Positions 17,874 to 26,209 of a DNA stretch of 64,000 nucleotides are shown here, one piece after another (position 1 is the first letter of the stretch; each line of letters begins with the position of its first letter). Both the position numbers and the translations under genes were made by a program. Origin of the DNA: Anatilimnocola aggregata (GTDB lineage: Bacteria > Planctomycetota > Planctomycetia > Pirellulales > Pirellulaceae); NCBI RefSeq assembly GCF_007747655.1, contig NZ_CP036274.1, positions 5,704,001 through 5,768,000 on the forward strand. Direction: 5' to 3'. Under the pieces are notes generated by a model. That model was not told the DNA's origin. It worked only from the letters and a program-made list of their open reading frames with translations, and ran no database searches.

Positions 17874-20219
17874 TTAAGGCGTGAGCGGCTTGTACTCGTT
17901 CAGCGGCGAAGGGGGTATCCGATTGGTAATGAGGTTGTCCTTCAGTTTCTCGCGCCACTTCTGAATTGAGGTGGTGTTCGAAGCGAGCGGCTTTTCGGGA
18001 CGATACATCAGCATTAGCCCCGTGATTCGCCGCAAACTATCGAGCGCGACGACGCGCACATCGTTATCGCTGCTCTCGAGTGCCTTCACCAGCTTCTCGG
18101 CCGCGCCGCTGGTCAATTGTTCGTCACTCGCACCCAGCAACATTTCGTAGACCAACTTGGCGTTCTCGGGACGTTGATTCTGCAAGGTGGCAAAGACGCG
18201 GCCGGCCGTGTCGGTCGAACGAGTGAGTGCCAACCGCAGCGAATCGATGTCGGCCGCCCAGTAGGAATATTGCCGCGGATCGTTAAGTTCGGCCAGAATT
18301 GGCTCGAACTGATCGAGCGCGGCGAGTGACCGGGAAGCGAGCGAACGAATCTCGACGCGCCGTCCCGTGGCATGTTCCGCGAGAGCAATATCAAGCGGCT
18401 TATCGAGGGGCAATTCTGCTTCCATATCGAGCGAAGCGCGACGTTCGATATCGGGCAAGCTTTTGGCATCGACCCAAGTTGGCTGTTCAAAAGGGCCAGC
18501 CATGCGCGGCAGCTCATCAGCCAGGTAAATGACAACTTGCGAAGCCGGAATCTCGATGGCCTCTGCTTTGTCGACTCCGTCACCGGTCGGTTGCCAAACC
18601 ACGCGGCCACCGAGCGCGAACAGGTCAATCACGCGCACCAACTCGGCACGCGGATCGTCAGCAGAGATACCAGGTGGCAGAAAACGACGGACTTCAATGG
18701 CGACTGCAGCATCGGCGTCAGCCAGGGTCACAACACCCTTCAGTCCCGCCAAGTTGAGTTCGATTTGACCGCCAGCCGCTCCGACAGAGACGAGTACCAC
18801 GCGACCATATTCGATGGTCATTGCCGCACTGCCCGGCTGAGTCGGCTTGTCCATGCGAAAGGCCGACTCACCGGCGAACATCGCTTGCAGGCCGGTGGCA
18901 AGCGTAAGATGGGGGCGATAGGACGGCAACACTATAAACCGCTGCCCACTCGTAAGGGGCGAGCGTGGAGCCAACCGATACCAAAGATTCGTCTTCATCT
19001 TCGGGTCGGCCACCAACTGGGCGAGCACCTGTTCATCGGAAGTGTAGCGGCCAGCATCAACCTCTTCGGCTGGCACCACGGTCGGCATCGGTTCGATGGG
19101 CTTTGGCTCAACCGGGATCGGTTCTAGGGGCTTCGGCTCTGCAGGCGTTAGGGGATCAACCGGCGGCGGAACTGGCAACGGCATGGGGGGAGGCGGGACA
19201 ATCGGCTTCACGTCCACTGGATCAACGGTGCGAGCTTCACCGGGCGCGGGCTCGACAGGAACTGGCGTAACAGGAATTGGCAGAGGAGGAACGCCTTCGC
19301 CCGGCAAGGGCATGGGCGGATTCAGCACCGGCAATTGATCGCCCGGCAGCGTTGCGCGGCCAGGATTCTCGGCCGGATCCGCAGGAATTCCCGGCACGAG
19401 GGGTGGGGGAACAGAATTCGCATTGGGATTTAAAATGGGATTCGGGTTTTCCAGCGGATCGCCGTTGGGTTGTGCGGGAACAACAGCAACGGTTGCTCCG
19501 CCCATGCCCAGCAACTTGGCCAATGGATGCGTACCATCGAATGGACCCATCAATCGCAGGGCACCGACGGCGATCAGAAAGACGGTCGCGAGTGCAACTG
19601 CCCAGAGCCAGTTGCCGCTTCCTTGCGCTGCCTTCAGATAATCGGGCACAACCATCGTCTTGGCGACTGGCGGAGCTACCGGGTCGGCGACTTTGCCATT
19701 CTCGCTCGGCGGTTGTAAGGTCGTCGCTGAGGTCGCGGCGCTCGATGGCTTCGGCGGAACGGGGGGAGCACCGTCGTGAATGGGAGAGTGCGACGAGTCG
19801 AGACGACTCGGTCCTGCTAGGCGGGCCGCTTCGGCCTTCTTGGCCAGTTCATAAACTCGCTCGCGCAGATTGGCGGGCACATCGGCCGGCTTGTTCAGCA
19901 CCATGGCCAGCACCTGGTGGCACGACGCCACTTCGGCCAATTGCACGTCCGATTCAAGACACAAGCGTTCGAACTCGCCAATCCGTTCGGGTGCCAGCGA
20001 ACCATCGAGATACTCGGCTACCGAATTCGGGTCGCGGCCCAGTCCCTTACCCTCGACCTTCGGCGCGCCCATTCGCAACTTGCGGCTGATGCTGCGAATC
20101 CGCATCACTAGCCCCGAAGCGAAATCACTCTTTTCGATCTTCTCGGCCAGGGCTTGCGAATCGGCCGGTTCGAGCACGTTATCGAGATAAGCCAGCAAGG
20201 TGGCGAGTGTCAGACGCAT
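17874..20219 (-). CDS. Single-TM protein with proline-rich linker and HEAT-like end
   Basis: A 781-residue protein without a clear family name. Residues 1-130 are helical and contain two short segments (LLAYLDNVLEPADSQAL, VAEYLDGSLAPERIGEFE) resembling zinc-finger-like or anti-sigma N-termini but lacking the Cys/His ligands. One TM helix near 203-225 (WLWAVALATVFLIAVGALRL). Then about 150 Pro-rich residues, a beta-rich domain (about 390-600) and a C-terminal helical region resembling HEAT repeats (LVKALESSDNDVRVVALDSLRRITG). Expected with the N-terminus in the cytoplasm and the large part outside. It ends nine bases from the convergent kinase stop; a functional link is possible but unproven. 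Confidence 0.75.
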   Translation of the reverse strand: MRLTLATLLAYLDNVLEPADSQALAEKIEKSDFASGLVMRIRSISRKLRMGAPKVEGKGLGRDPNSVAEYLDGSLAPERIGEFERLCLESDVQLAEVASCHQVLAMVLNKPADVPANLRERVYELAKKAEAARLAGPSRLDSSHSPIHDGAPPVPPKPSSAATSATTLQPPSENGKVADPVAPPVAKTMVVPDYLKAAQGSGNWLWAVALATVFLIAVGALRLMGPFDGTHPLAKLLGMGGATVAVVPAQPNGDPLENPNPILNPNANSVPPPLVPGIPADPAENPGRATLPGDQLPVLNPPMPLPGEGVPPLPIPVTPVPVEPAPGEARTVDPVDVKPIVPPPPMPLPVPPPVDPLTPAEPKPLEPIPVEPKPIEPMPTVVPAEEVDAGRYTSDEQVLAQLVADPKMKTNLWYRLAPRSPLTSGQRFIVLPSYRPHLTLATGLQAMFAGESAFRMDKPTQPGSAAMTIEYGRVVLVSVGAAGGQIELNLAGLKGVVTLADADAAVAIEVRRFLPPGISADDPRAELVRVIDLFALGGRVVWQPTGDGVDKAEAIEIPASQVVIYLADELPRMAGPFEQPTWVDAKSLPDIERRASLDMEAELPLDKPLDIALAEHATGRRVEIRSLASRSLAALDQFEPILAELNDPRQYSYWAADIDSLRLALTRSTDTAGRVFATLQNQRPENAKLVYEMLLGASDEQLTSGAAEKLVKALESSDNDVRVVALDSLRRITGLMLMYRPEKPLASNTTSIQKWREKLKDNLITNRIPPSPLNEYKPLTP

Positions 20220-20587
20220 GATCGGCAGTCCTCTTCGCGAGTAAGGTCCACGTGGCGATGAGCAAAGTCATCGGGCAACACGCAGCCGCTACCAGTAATA
20301 GTGCGGCTGGAGGCCGTTTTTCGTACAGGCGGGCTTAAAAAAAGAATTCACCGCGTACCGTCGCGACGTAAGTCTGGAGAGCAACGCGCGAAAAGACCAC
20401 CAACTTGTTCAACTTTGTGGGCGATTGTTGAACAGCAAGTGCGATAACTCTCGGCTGCGGCGCAAATGGCTGTTCAACTATCGAGGCAAAGTTGAACGCC
20501 CCCCATTGGAGGCACAACTGAACTTACGGCGAATGGCTCGCGCCCCCTCGCCGGCAATTCTCATAGAATTCGCGACGCTCACGGCAG
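20220..20587. repeat. 368-base gap with nested inverted repeats
   Basis: Between the transaldolase stop and the start of the 781-residue gene. Two perfect inverted pairs are nested: GTTCAACTTTG (20407-20417) with CAAAGTTGAAC (20487-20497), and inside them GTTGAACAGC (20427-20436) with GCTGTTCAAC (20469-20478). Together they can form an interrupted hairpin about 90 bases long. It may end the transaldolase transcript or act in the 5' region of the downstream gene. No coding sequence is supported. Confidence 0.7.
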
Positions 20588-21631
20588 TTACTTGCTCGGT
20601 CGCTTTTCAGCGATCAGTTGCAGCAGCGCCTTTTGAGGATCAGCGAATTTTTGAATCCCTTCGTCCATCAGAGTCTTTTCAAGATGGGCAATGTCGACCT
20701 TCTTGGCGATTTCGTCGAGGACGGCCTGTGGCGGCAGCGAATCAACCTGCCGGGTGAACTCGCGCTTGCTGCGGGCGATGGCTTCGTTGGTGGCCGGGGG
20801 ATTGGTTTGAATGTCGCTGCCGGCGAAGGCTTCGACATACTTCCACGGCGCATCTTCCTTCTTCTTGGTTCCCGTGCTCGCAAAAATCATTTCCTGCTGC
20901 AGCGGCAATTTCTTCTCCGCCCAAAAGCGGCAATTCTCCGCCCAGATTTGCTTCGCGTTCACAATGCCCACTTGCCCCTGTGCTGCAGGCGACAGCTTGG
21001 GGACATGCTTCTCTGTGTAAATGTCAACGCGCGAGACAAAAATGCTGTAGACCGATTTGAAGCGTTGGAGGTTGGTACGCTTTTGAGCGCCGCGCCAGAT
21101 GGCGTCGCGAGCGGCTTCGTACTGCCGGGGCGAAAAGATCAGCGTGACATTTAGCGTGACGTTCGCGGCACATAATGGCTCTAATGCTTCGAGCCCCGCC
21201 GGGGTGGCGGGAACTTTGATCATGCGGTTCCGCTGACCAGAAGACCACTTCAGCCCGAGTTCGACATATTTGGCCACCCGCTCGGCATGCGGCATATTCG
21301 CTACCGGATCTTCGATCAGAGGATCAAGTTCAAAGCTGACGTAGCCATCGTTGCCGCTGGTTTCTTGCCAGACAGGCAAAAAAACCTGCTGAGCTTGCCC
21401 CACCAGGCGGTCGGTCAACTTCCAAGCGACCTGGTCGTCGGTCGAACCCTCGGCAGCGAGGCGAACGATCTCGTCGTCAAACCGACCGGTGCGAATCAGG
21501 TCCGAAATAATGACTGGATTGGAAGTGGCCCCGGTGGCACCCTCCTGACGATCTCGCTTGACGAGTTCAGGGTCGATCGAGTCGAGCCACAACTTGGTAC
21601 CGGAGGCTACGAGCGATTGGAGGGGAGTCAT
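20588..21631 (-). CDS. tal: Transaldolase
   Basis: A 347-residue pentose-phosphate enzyme moving a three-carbon unit between sugar phosphates. The start [18 protein letters not shown] and [13 protein letters not shown] (about 32-44) are the conserved family entry; the Schiff-base lysine lies in [14 protein letters not shown] near residue 137; [12 protein letters not shown] and FVSRVD follow the barrel strands. It belongs to the longer transaldolase/Pgi-Tal-like subgroup (about 350 residues) rather than the 220-residue fructose-6-phosphate aldolase type. Its upstream region holds an inverted-repeat element and then the Minf_1886 gene on the same strand. Confidence 0.92.
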   Translation of the reverse strand: MTPLQSLVASGTKLWLDSIDPELVKRDRQEGATGATSNPVIISDLIRTGRFDDEIVRLAAEGSTDDQVAWKLTDRLVGQAQQVFLPVWQETSGNDGYVSFELDPLIEDPVANMPHAERVAKYVELGLKWSSGQRNRMIKVPATPAGLEALEPLCAANVTLNVTLIFSPRQYEAARDAIWRGAQKRTNLQRFKSVYSIFVSRVDIYTEKHVPKLSPAAQGQVGIVNAKQIWAENCRFWAEKKLPLQQEMIFASTGTKKKEDAPWKYVEAFAGSDIQTNPPATNEAIARSKREFTRQVDSLPPQAVLDEIAKKVDIAHLEKTLMDEGIQKFADPQKALLQLIAEKRPSK

Positions 21632-21649
21632 GGGTCTTCCTTGAAAATT

Positions 21650-21739
21650 GAATTGCAGATTGCAGATTTAAGAATGCAGATCGAGAACAGGAATAGACTG
21701 CCTTTCAATCTGCAATCTAAAATCATCAATCTGCAATTC
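21650..21739. repeat. 90-base inverted-repeat element
   Basis: Bounded by a perfect 13-base inverted pair, GAATTGCAGATTG (21650-21662) and CAATCTGCAATTC (21727-21739). Its right half (21706-21736) is the second copy of the 31-base repeat found in the sucC-sucD gap. It fills the spacer between two same-strand genes. Confidence 0.8.
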
Positions 21740-21741
21740 TT

Positions 21742-22179
21742 TCAGGCCGCTTCGTCGGCGGCAGTGATCACAAATTCGCTGACCAGGGCCTGATTGAAAT
21801 CAAATACCTGGTCAAAATCCTCGCGGCGATCTTCCGGCGATTTGGTCATTTCGCCGATCTTGATCAGATTATAAACGATCTCGCCAAAGTCGCTGGTGCA
21901 CGTGATGCCCCAGCCCGCGAGGACCAGCTTGGCCATGAAACCGTATTGATCGTGAGCGTACAACTTGAGCGCGTGGCACAAGTCCTGGCCGGTGACGTGT
22001 CGCACTTGACGAACTTCACCTTCGGCGACTGCCGCTTCTTCCTGCCGACCGAGTTCCAGCACATCCTGGGCATATTCCAGTCCGCTGCGTACGAACTGAT
22101 AAGCCTCCAGCTTGTAGCGGCGGTCTTCACAGAGCAGTTTGATGAGCGGATGGATATCGGGAGTCATGCTTTTGGACAC
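21742..22179 (-). CDS. Minf_1886-type conserved protein (Planctomycetes/Verrucomicrobia)
   Basis: A 145-residue cytoplasmic protein matching the conserved family restricted mainly to Planctomycetes and Verrucomicrobia: DRRYKLEAYQFVRSGLEYAQDVL near the start, HVTGQDLCHALKLYAHDQYGFMAKLVLAGWGI in the middle and DFGEIVYNLI...DFDQVFDF near the end. Function is not established. The GTG at 22179 is chosen because AGGAA lies seven bases upstream; an ATG four codons later (22167) lacks one. It ends almost at the inverted-repeat element and follows the PSP1 gene by about 50 bases, so the two may be co-transcribed. Confidence 0.9.
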   Translation of the reverse strand: MSKSMTPDIHPLIKLLCEDRRYKLEAYQFVRSGLEYAQDVLELGRQEEAAVAEGEVRQVRHVTGQDLCHALKLYAHDQYGFMAKLVLAGWGITCTSDFGEIVYNLIKIGEMTKSPEDRREDFDQVFDFNQALVSEFVITAADEAA

Positions 22180-22230
22180 GGCAGGATTCCTGAGGATCGA
22201 TAAAGTACGGCGAGGTTTACGGGACGGGAA

Positions 22231-23454
22231 TTAAGGAGAGGAAAGATCGGGCGGAGGCTGCTCGACTTGCGTGGGGGGCATTGTCGGCGGCAAGTTGGCG
22301 CTGGGATCTGATGGAGGCGCATTGGCCGGAAGTTCACCGCGCGACATATCGTCGTACGGCACTTCTGCCGGACGATTCGCCTCGGGCGGTTTCGTTTCGC
22401 GGTTCTGTGGATCGCGCGGCTGTTGACTCCCACGCTGGTCATCGCGCCGCTGCTGCGAACCAGCACCGGTTGGTCGTTGCCGCGAGCCACTATTTCGATC
22501 ATTGCGATCATTCGGTTCGTTCTCGGCGTTAGTCTCGCCGGCAGGTGCTGCGCCCGAATCGTCCTGTTGATCCTCTTCGGCATCGCGCGAGCGGCCACGG
22601 CGAACATTGCCGCTGCCAGTCTTCAGAATCGTGAGGACTTCAGCGACGCCAATCAACACGCGGCGGCCATCTTCCATCTGCACCAGCAACTGCTGCGTGA
22701 GAATCTCCTGACCAAGCACGCGGGCCCGGCCGGTGGACGTGACAATCTCAGAACCAGCGGGGGGCAGAGTCTTGTGCAGTTCTTCGTACGTATCGTATTC
22801 GTAGCGCAGGCAGCACTTCAATCGCCCGCAGCGGCCAGAGATCTTCGTCGGGTCGAGCGTCGCCTTTTGCAGCTTGGCCATCTTCATCGACACCGGTGGC
22901 ATTTCGTGCAGGTGCGTGTTGCAGCAGACGGGCTTACCGCAGTCACCATAGTCGGCCAGCAGTTTGGCTTCGTCGCGCACACCGATCTGGCGCATCTCGA
23001 TGCGGGTTTGAAACTCGGCTGCCAGTTTCTTCACCAGGTCGCGAAAGTCGACGCGGTCTTCGGCCAGGTAATACACCACCACGCGCTCGCCGCCGAACAG
23101 ATGCTCAACATCGACCAGTTCCATCGGCAGGCCGAGGTCTTTTACGTGATTGCGGCAGACCTCGAACTCGTTGCGTTCCTTGCTATGAATGTGAACGAGT
23201 TCGTTGGCGTCTTCCTGGCTCAGTTCGCGCAAGATCGCGCCGCCCGGAGAACCGCTCAAGCTCTTGGCGACATCGTCGGTCGCTTCGCACAGCACGTCGC
23301 CCGCTTCGAGCCCCCGCTGCGTACGGGCGACGACTTTCATGCCACGACCATAGCGCTCGCTACCGCGCGCATTGAAGATGCCGAGCGCTCGCGTCGAACC
23401 GTATCGCAGCACGTATCGTGCTGATTGCCGCCGTGGTTCTTCGGTAGTCGCCAT
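22231..23454 (-). CDS. PSP1/RicT-like protein
   Basis: A 407-residue protein. The PSP1 core covers about 20-250: VDVEHLFGGERVVVYYLAEDRVDFRDLVKKLAAEFQTRIEMRQIGVRDEAKLLADYGDCGKPVCC, then SGRCGRLKCCLRYEYDTYEEL. Both cysteine clusters (CGKPVCC, CGRLKCCLRYE) are those that bind Fe-S clusters in the RicAFT (YaaT) complex of Bacillus. In other phyla the role is unsettled; RNA maturation control is the best-known function of relatives. The last 130 residues are Pro/Asn/Asp/Arg-rich and disordered, an addition not present in YaaT. Followed closely by the Minf_1886 gene. Confidence 0.88.
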   Translation of the reverse strand: MATTEEPRRQSARYVLRYGSTRALGIFNARGSERYGRGMKVVARTQRGLEAGDVLCEATDDVAKSLSGSPGGAILRELSQEDANELVHIHSKERNEFEVCRNHVKDLGLPMELVDVEHLFGGERVVVYYLAEDRVDFRDLVKKLAAEFQTRIEMRQIGVRDEAKLLADYGDCGKPVCCNTHLHEMPPVSMKMAKLQKATLDPTKISGRCGRLKCCLRYEYDTYEELHKTLPPAGSEIVTSTGRARVLGQEILTQQLLVQMEDGRRVLIGVAEVLTILKTGSGNVRRGRSRDAEEDQQDDSGAAPAGETNAENEPNDRNDRNSGSRQRPTGAGSQQRRDDQRGSQQPRDPQNRETKPPEANRPAEVPYDDMSRGELPANAPPSDPSANLPPTMPPTQVEQPPPDLSSP

Positions 23455-23666
23455 GCATTGCCCGGATCGAGGGAACGAAATTCAACGGCCTTAACCGCCG
23501 GAATGAACCCGCTCAGTATATCTTGCTGCTGCGACTGAAGGTAGGCGCGGCAAGGGTGCGAAAGCGCAAGGACGAGAATCTGCTTGCAATCCCTTCCTGG
23601 CACCGACAGGGCTAAGTAGGTTGCGTATAGATATGTCGGAGCGACTTCAGTCAGAGCGGAAGCACG

Positions 23667-24506
23667 ATGTTTATTCATCCAAGTCTGGACATGCTGATCA
23701 TCTTTCGCACTCGCGAAGTGTCGCCAGAACTGCCGGAACTGAAAGCGCGGGCGATCATTGATCGCCAGGCTGGGAAGTACTTTCCCAATTGCCAATCTGA
23801 TATCCGCGTCTACGCCCGCGAAGTTGAACTTGAACAGGTCATCACCGCGTTTTCAAACGCTGGTCTGCATATCAACCAGTTCTCGATATCGCCTCTCTAC
23901 CTCGAGAATTTCTGGGAGAACATTCCAGACGACTGCATCGGAGCCTGCTTGAATGCTGATGGATACGTCAGTCTTGCTGAACCGGCCTTGGCTTGGCGCA
24001 TCTTGCCTTTGGATGAGCCCGTGTATACCAGTGGACGGCCGGTCTCCGGTGAAGAACATTCGCGTCAACGACCACACGTTCTCTCTCGCGGTGGAGGAGT
24101 ACCCATTGTCAGTGATGAACTGATCGCCCAGTTGCGCGCTTTTGGCGCGGAAGGAGATACAGCACCGATCATCTATCGAGGCGCCAATAAGCAGGCGTAT
24201 GATCGCGTGCAGCCCGGCTATAAAAGGTTTCTCGTTCGTCCTGAATATCCAATTCCACCGAAAAATGGCTTCGAGTTCTTGCCTGCTGAAATTCCGGAAA
24301 ATTTCGGCATTTGCGCTTTGCGAAGATCAACGTCGGACGAATGCTGGTACGAACTCGCCTTGTCGTTGCCCGAGTGCCAAGAGCTTAAGGAAACTCGCCC
24401 CAGCATCTTGCTCACTCCTCTATTTAGGCTGGGCGGACAGACTCACAACATGGTCAACGAGATTCAAGCGGCAGTGGAGCGAATCAACCACAGCCAGACG
24501 GGTTGA
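23667..24506 (+). CDS. Orphan protein of unknown function
   Basis: A 279-residue soluble protein that I cannot assign to a family. It has no signal peptide or TM segment. Visible features: a hydrophobic start (MLIIFRTREV), a region with regular alternation of strands and helices, YRGANKQAYDRVQPGYKRFLVRPEYPIPPKNGFEF in the middle, and a single pair of cysteines. The nucleotide sequence looks less GC-rich than its neighbours, hinting at recent acquisition, but I did not calculate it. It stands alone between a divergent PSP1 gene and the convergent small gene at 24561. A second ATG at 23691 is an alternative start. Confidence 0.6.
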   Translation: MFIHPSLDMLIIFRTREVSPELPELKARAIIDRQAGKYFPNCQSDIRVYAREVELEQVITAFSNAGLHINQFSISPLYLENFWENIPDDCIGACLNADGYVSLAEPALAWRILPLDEPVYTSGRPVSGEEHSRQRPHVLSRGGGVPIVSDELIAQLRAFGAEGDTAPIIYRGANKQAYDRVQPGYKRFLVRPEYPIPPKNGFEFLPAEIPENFGICALRRSTSDECWYELALSLPECQELKETRPSILLTPLFRLGGQTHNMVNEIQAAVERINHSQTG

Positions 24507-24560
24507 ATTCAGTCATCAAACAATGGATCAATGGCTACTAGGATCGCTCTCGGGAAAACT

Positions 24561-24728
24561 TTACCAACGGATGTTTGGCAAGATTTCCGAATCATCGAGC
24601 TCCCAGGGAACTCTGCTTTGGAGAATGACCTGCCGCTCGCGCCACTGCTGATACGATTTCCAACCCGCGGCGATCAAGAGCGGACCCAGGATGACCAAGA
24701 TCGTTAATGATCGAAGGCTGTAGCGCAT
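24561..24728 (-). CDS. Planctomycete MRYSLR-type small membrane protein
   Basis: A 55-residue frame that starts MRYSLRSLTILVILGPLLIAAGWKS. The MRYSLRSL start followed by one hydrophobic helix is a recurrent pattern in planctomycete small proteins, which supports it as a real gene. The tail (SYQQWRERQVILQSRVPWELDDSEILPNIRW) is charged and probably cytoplasmic. Function unknown. It lies downstream of pyrH on the same strand, about 160 bases away, with repeats between. Confidence 0.7.
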   Translation of the reverse strand: MRYSLRSLTILVILGPLLIAAGWKSYQQWRERQVILQSRVPWELDDSEILPNIRW

Positions 24729-24818
24729 GCGGGAATTGTATCACGCGGGCAGCAAGCGGTAGTCCGAGATCTTGCTCTCTTCACAGCGCAAGCCCCTCAC
24801 TCCAACCCTCTCCCCCGA

Positions 24819-24878
24819 GTACCGAGGCGAGGGAGTAAATGCAGCTTATCCTTGCCCACAAGTACCGAGGCGAGGGAA
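24819..24878. repeat. Direct repeat pair downstream of pyrH
   Basis: AGTACCGAGGCGAGGGA occurs at 24819-24835 and again at 24862-24878, spaced 43 bases apart. The adjoining sequence (on the minus strand GGGGGAGAGGGTTGGAGTGA) resembles a low-complexity intergenic repeat seen in many GC-rich genomes. Confidence 0.7.
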
Positions 24879-24887
24879 TACGAGCAG

Positions 24888-25631
24888 TTAGGCTTTGCTG
24901 CTGATGAGCGTGCCCACTTTTTCGCCGCGGACGGCGCGGAGGACGTTGCCGTCCTTGCGAAAGTTGAACACCAGAATCGGCATCTTGTGTTCCATGCAAT
25001 GCGCGATGGCGGTGCTGTCCATGACACGCAGGTTTTGCTCACGAACGGCGTTATACGTGAGTTCGCTGTAGAGCATGGCGTGCGGATTGCGTTCCGGGTC
25101 GTCGCTGTAGACGCCGTCGACCTTGGTCGCCTTCATCAGAATTTCGGCTTCGAGTTCCATCGCCCGCTGGGCGGCAGCGGTGTCAGTCGTCACGAATGGG
25201 CTGCCGGTGCCCGCCGCCAGGATGACGATGCGACCTTTTTCCAAATGACGTTTCGCCCGCCGGCGAATGTAAGGCTCGGCGACGCCGTCCATCTTGATGG
25301 CCGTCATGGCTCGCGTCTGGCAACCGATCGATTCGAGCGCGTCTTGCAGAGCCAGCGCGTTGATGACCGTCGCCAACATGCCCATGTAATGAGCCGTCGC
25401 TTCTTGAATGCCTGCTCCGGCACCTTTGAACTGCGAGCCGCGCAGTATATTTCCTCCCCCTACGACCAACCCGATCTGGCAGCCAGCCTGGTGCGCCAGT
25501 TTAACTTGCCCAGCAATATGCATGACCTCTGGCACGCCAATCCCGCGCTCGCCTGCATGGCTCATACTCTCGCCCGAAAGCTTGAGAATGATGCGTTTAA
25601 AGCTTGCGCGCGGAGCAGTTGATTCGGGCAT
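24888..25631 (-). CDS. pyrH: Uridylate kinase
   Basis: A 247-residue bacterial UMP kinase that makes UDP for RNA, sugar nucleotides and cell-wall precursors. Family marks: [11 protein letters not shown] at the start, [10 protein letters not shown] near 57-66, [40 protein letters not shown] in the middle and [22 protein letters not shown] at the end. Length is normal. The bacterial enzyme is a hexamer controlled by GTP and UTP. In many bacteria it lies next to tsf and frr; here neither is adjacent. Confidence 0.97.
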   Translation of the reverse strand: MPESTAPRASFKRIILKLSGESMSHAGERGIGVPEVMHIAGQVKLAHQAGCQIGLVVGGGNILRGSQFKGAGAGIQEATAHYMGMLATVINALALQDALESIGCQTRAMTAIKMDGVAEPYIRRRAKRHLEKGRIVILAAGTGSPFVTTDTAAAQRAMELEAEILMKATKVDGVYSDDPERNPHAMLYSELTYNAVREQNLRVMDSTAIAHCMEHKMPILVFNFRKDGNVLRAVRGEKVGTLISSKA

Positions 25632-25792
25632 TGCGGGTGAGGGCCAGAGATTAAGGGCCGGGGGCCAGGGATGGATGAGGAACTAAAGCACGACAATTTG
25701 CGAAGGAGTCGAATTTCGGAAGCAAAGATTGGGGGGAATGCCTTGCTTGCATTCCCCTGGTCCCTGGCCACTAAACTCCGGCCCCTCCGACA

Positions 25793-26185
25793 CTACTCTT
25801 CATCGTCCTCTTCTTCCTCTTCTTCATCATCCCAGTCGTCGTCTTCATCGTCGTCGAGGTCGTCGTCTTCTTCCTCTTCGTCTTCATCGTCGAAATCTTC
25901 GTCGTCGACTTCTTCCCATTCGTCGTCGAAGTCTTCGTCGGCGTCTTCGAGATCGTCCTCGTCGTCTTCGTCGTCGAGGTCGTCTTCATCTTCCTCAAGA
26001 TCGTCTTCTTCGTCGTCGAGGTCATCGTCCTCGTCGTCATCGAGTTCGTCTTCTTCAAAGTCGTCTTCGTCATCTAGGCGGGGAGACTGGACGACCGGCT
26101 GCGTAGTCGCAGAAAAAACACCGGCCTTCCAGTCGGCGGCTTCTTCTTCGCCCAGCCAGAATCGATCCGGGGTCAAAACACTCAC
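25793..26185 (-). CDS. Hyperacidic Asp/Glu-repeat protein
   Basis: A 130-residue protein. The first 37 residues are ordinary (MSVLTPDRFWLGEEEAADWKAGVFSATTQPVVQSPRL), then over 90 residues are almost only Asp and Glu, broken by Leu, Trp and Phe at intervals. The codons give a GAC/GAG/GAA-rich tract that creates spurious Ser-rich and Thr-rich frames on the other strand. The ordinary N-terminus with Trp and Phe argues for a real protein with a disordered acidic tail, perhaps a cation or basic-protein binder. Such tails recur in planctomycetes without known function. It lies directly upstream of the ScpB gene's stop. Confidence 0.75.
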   Translation of the reverse strand: MSVLTPDRFWLGEEEAADWKAGVFSATTQPVVQSPRLDDEDDFEEDELDDDEDDDLDDEEDDLEEDEDDLDDEDDEDDLEDADEDFDDEWEEVDDEDFDDEDEEEEDDDLDDDEDDDWDDEEEEEEDDEE

Positions 26186-26209
26186 GTCGAACTCCTTCTT
26201 GCGGTGATG

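Noticed and set aside
22423-23424. Long plus-strand frame opposite the PSP1 gene (333 residues)
   Set aside because: It is antisense to a gene with clear cysteine motifs, starts from no ribosome site and has no recognisable domain.
25671-26207. Ser-rich, Arg-rich and Thr-rich open frames opposite the acidic gene
   Set aside because: They are the shadow of the GAC/GAG/GAA repeat tract in other frames; the minus-strand acidic frame has an ordinary N-terminus and is the credible gene.
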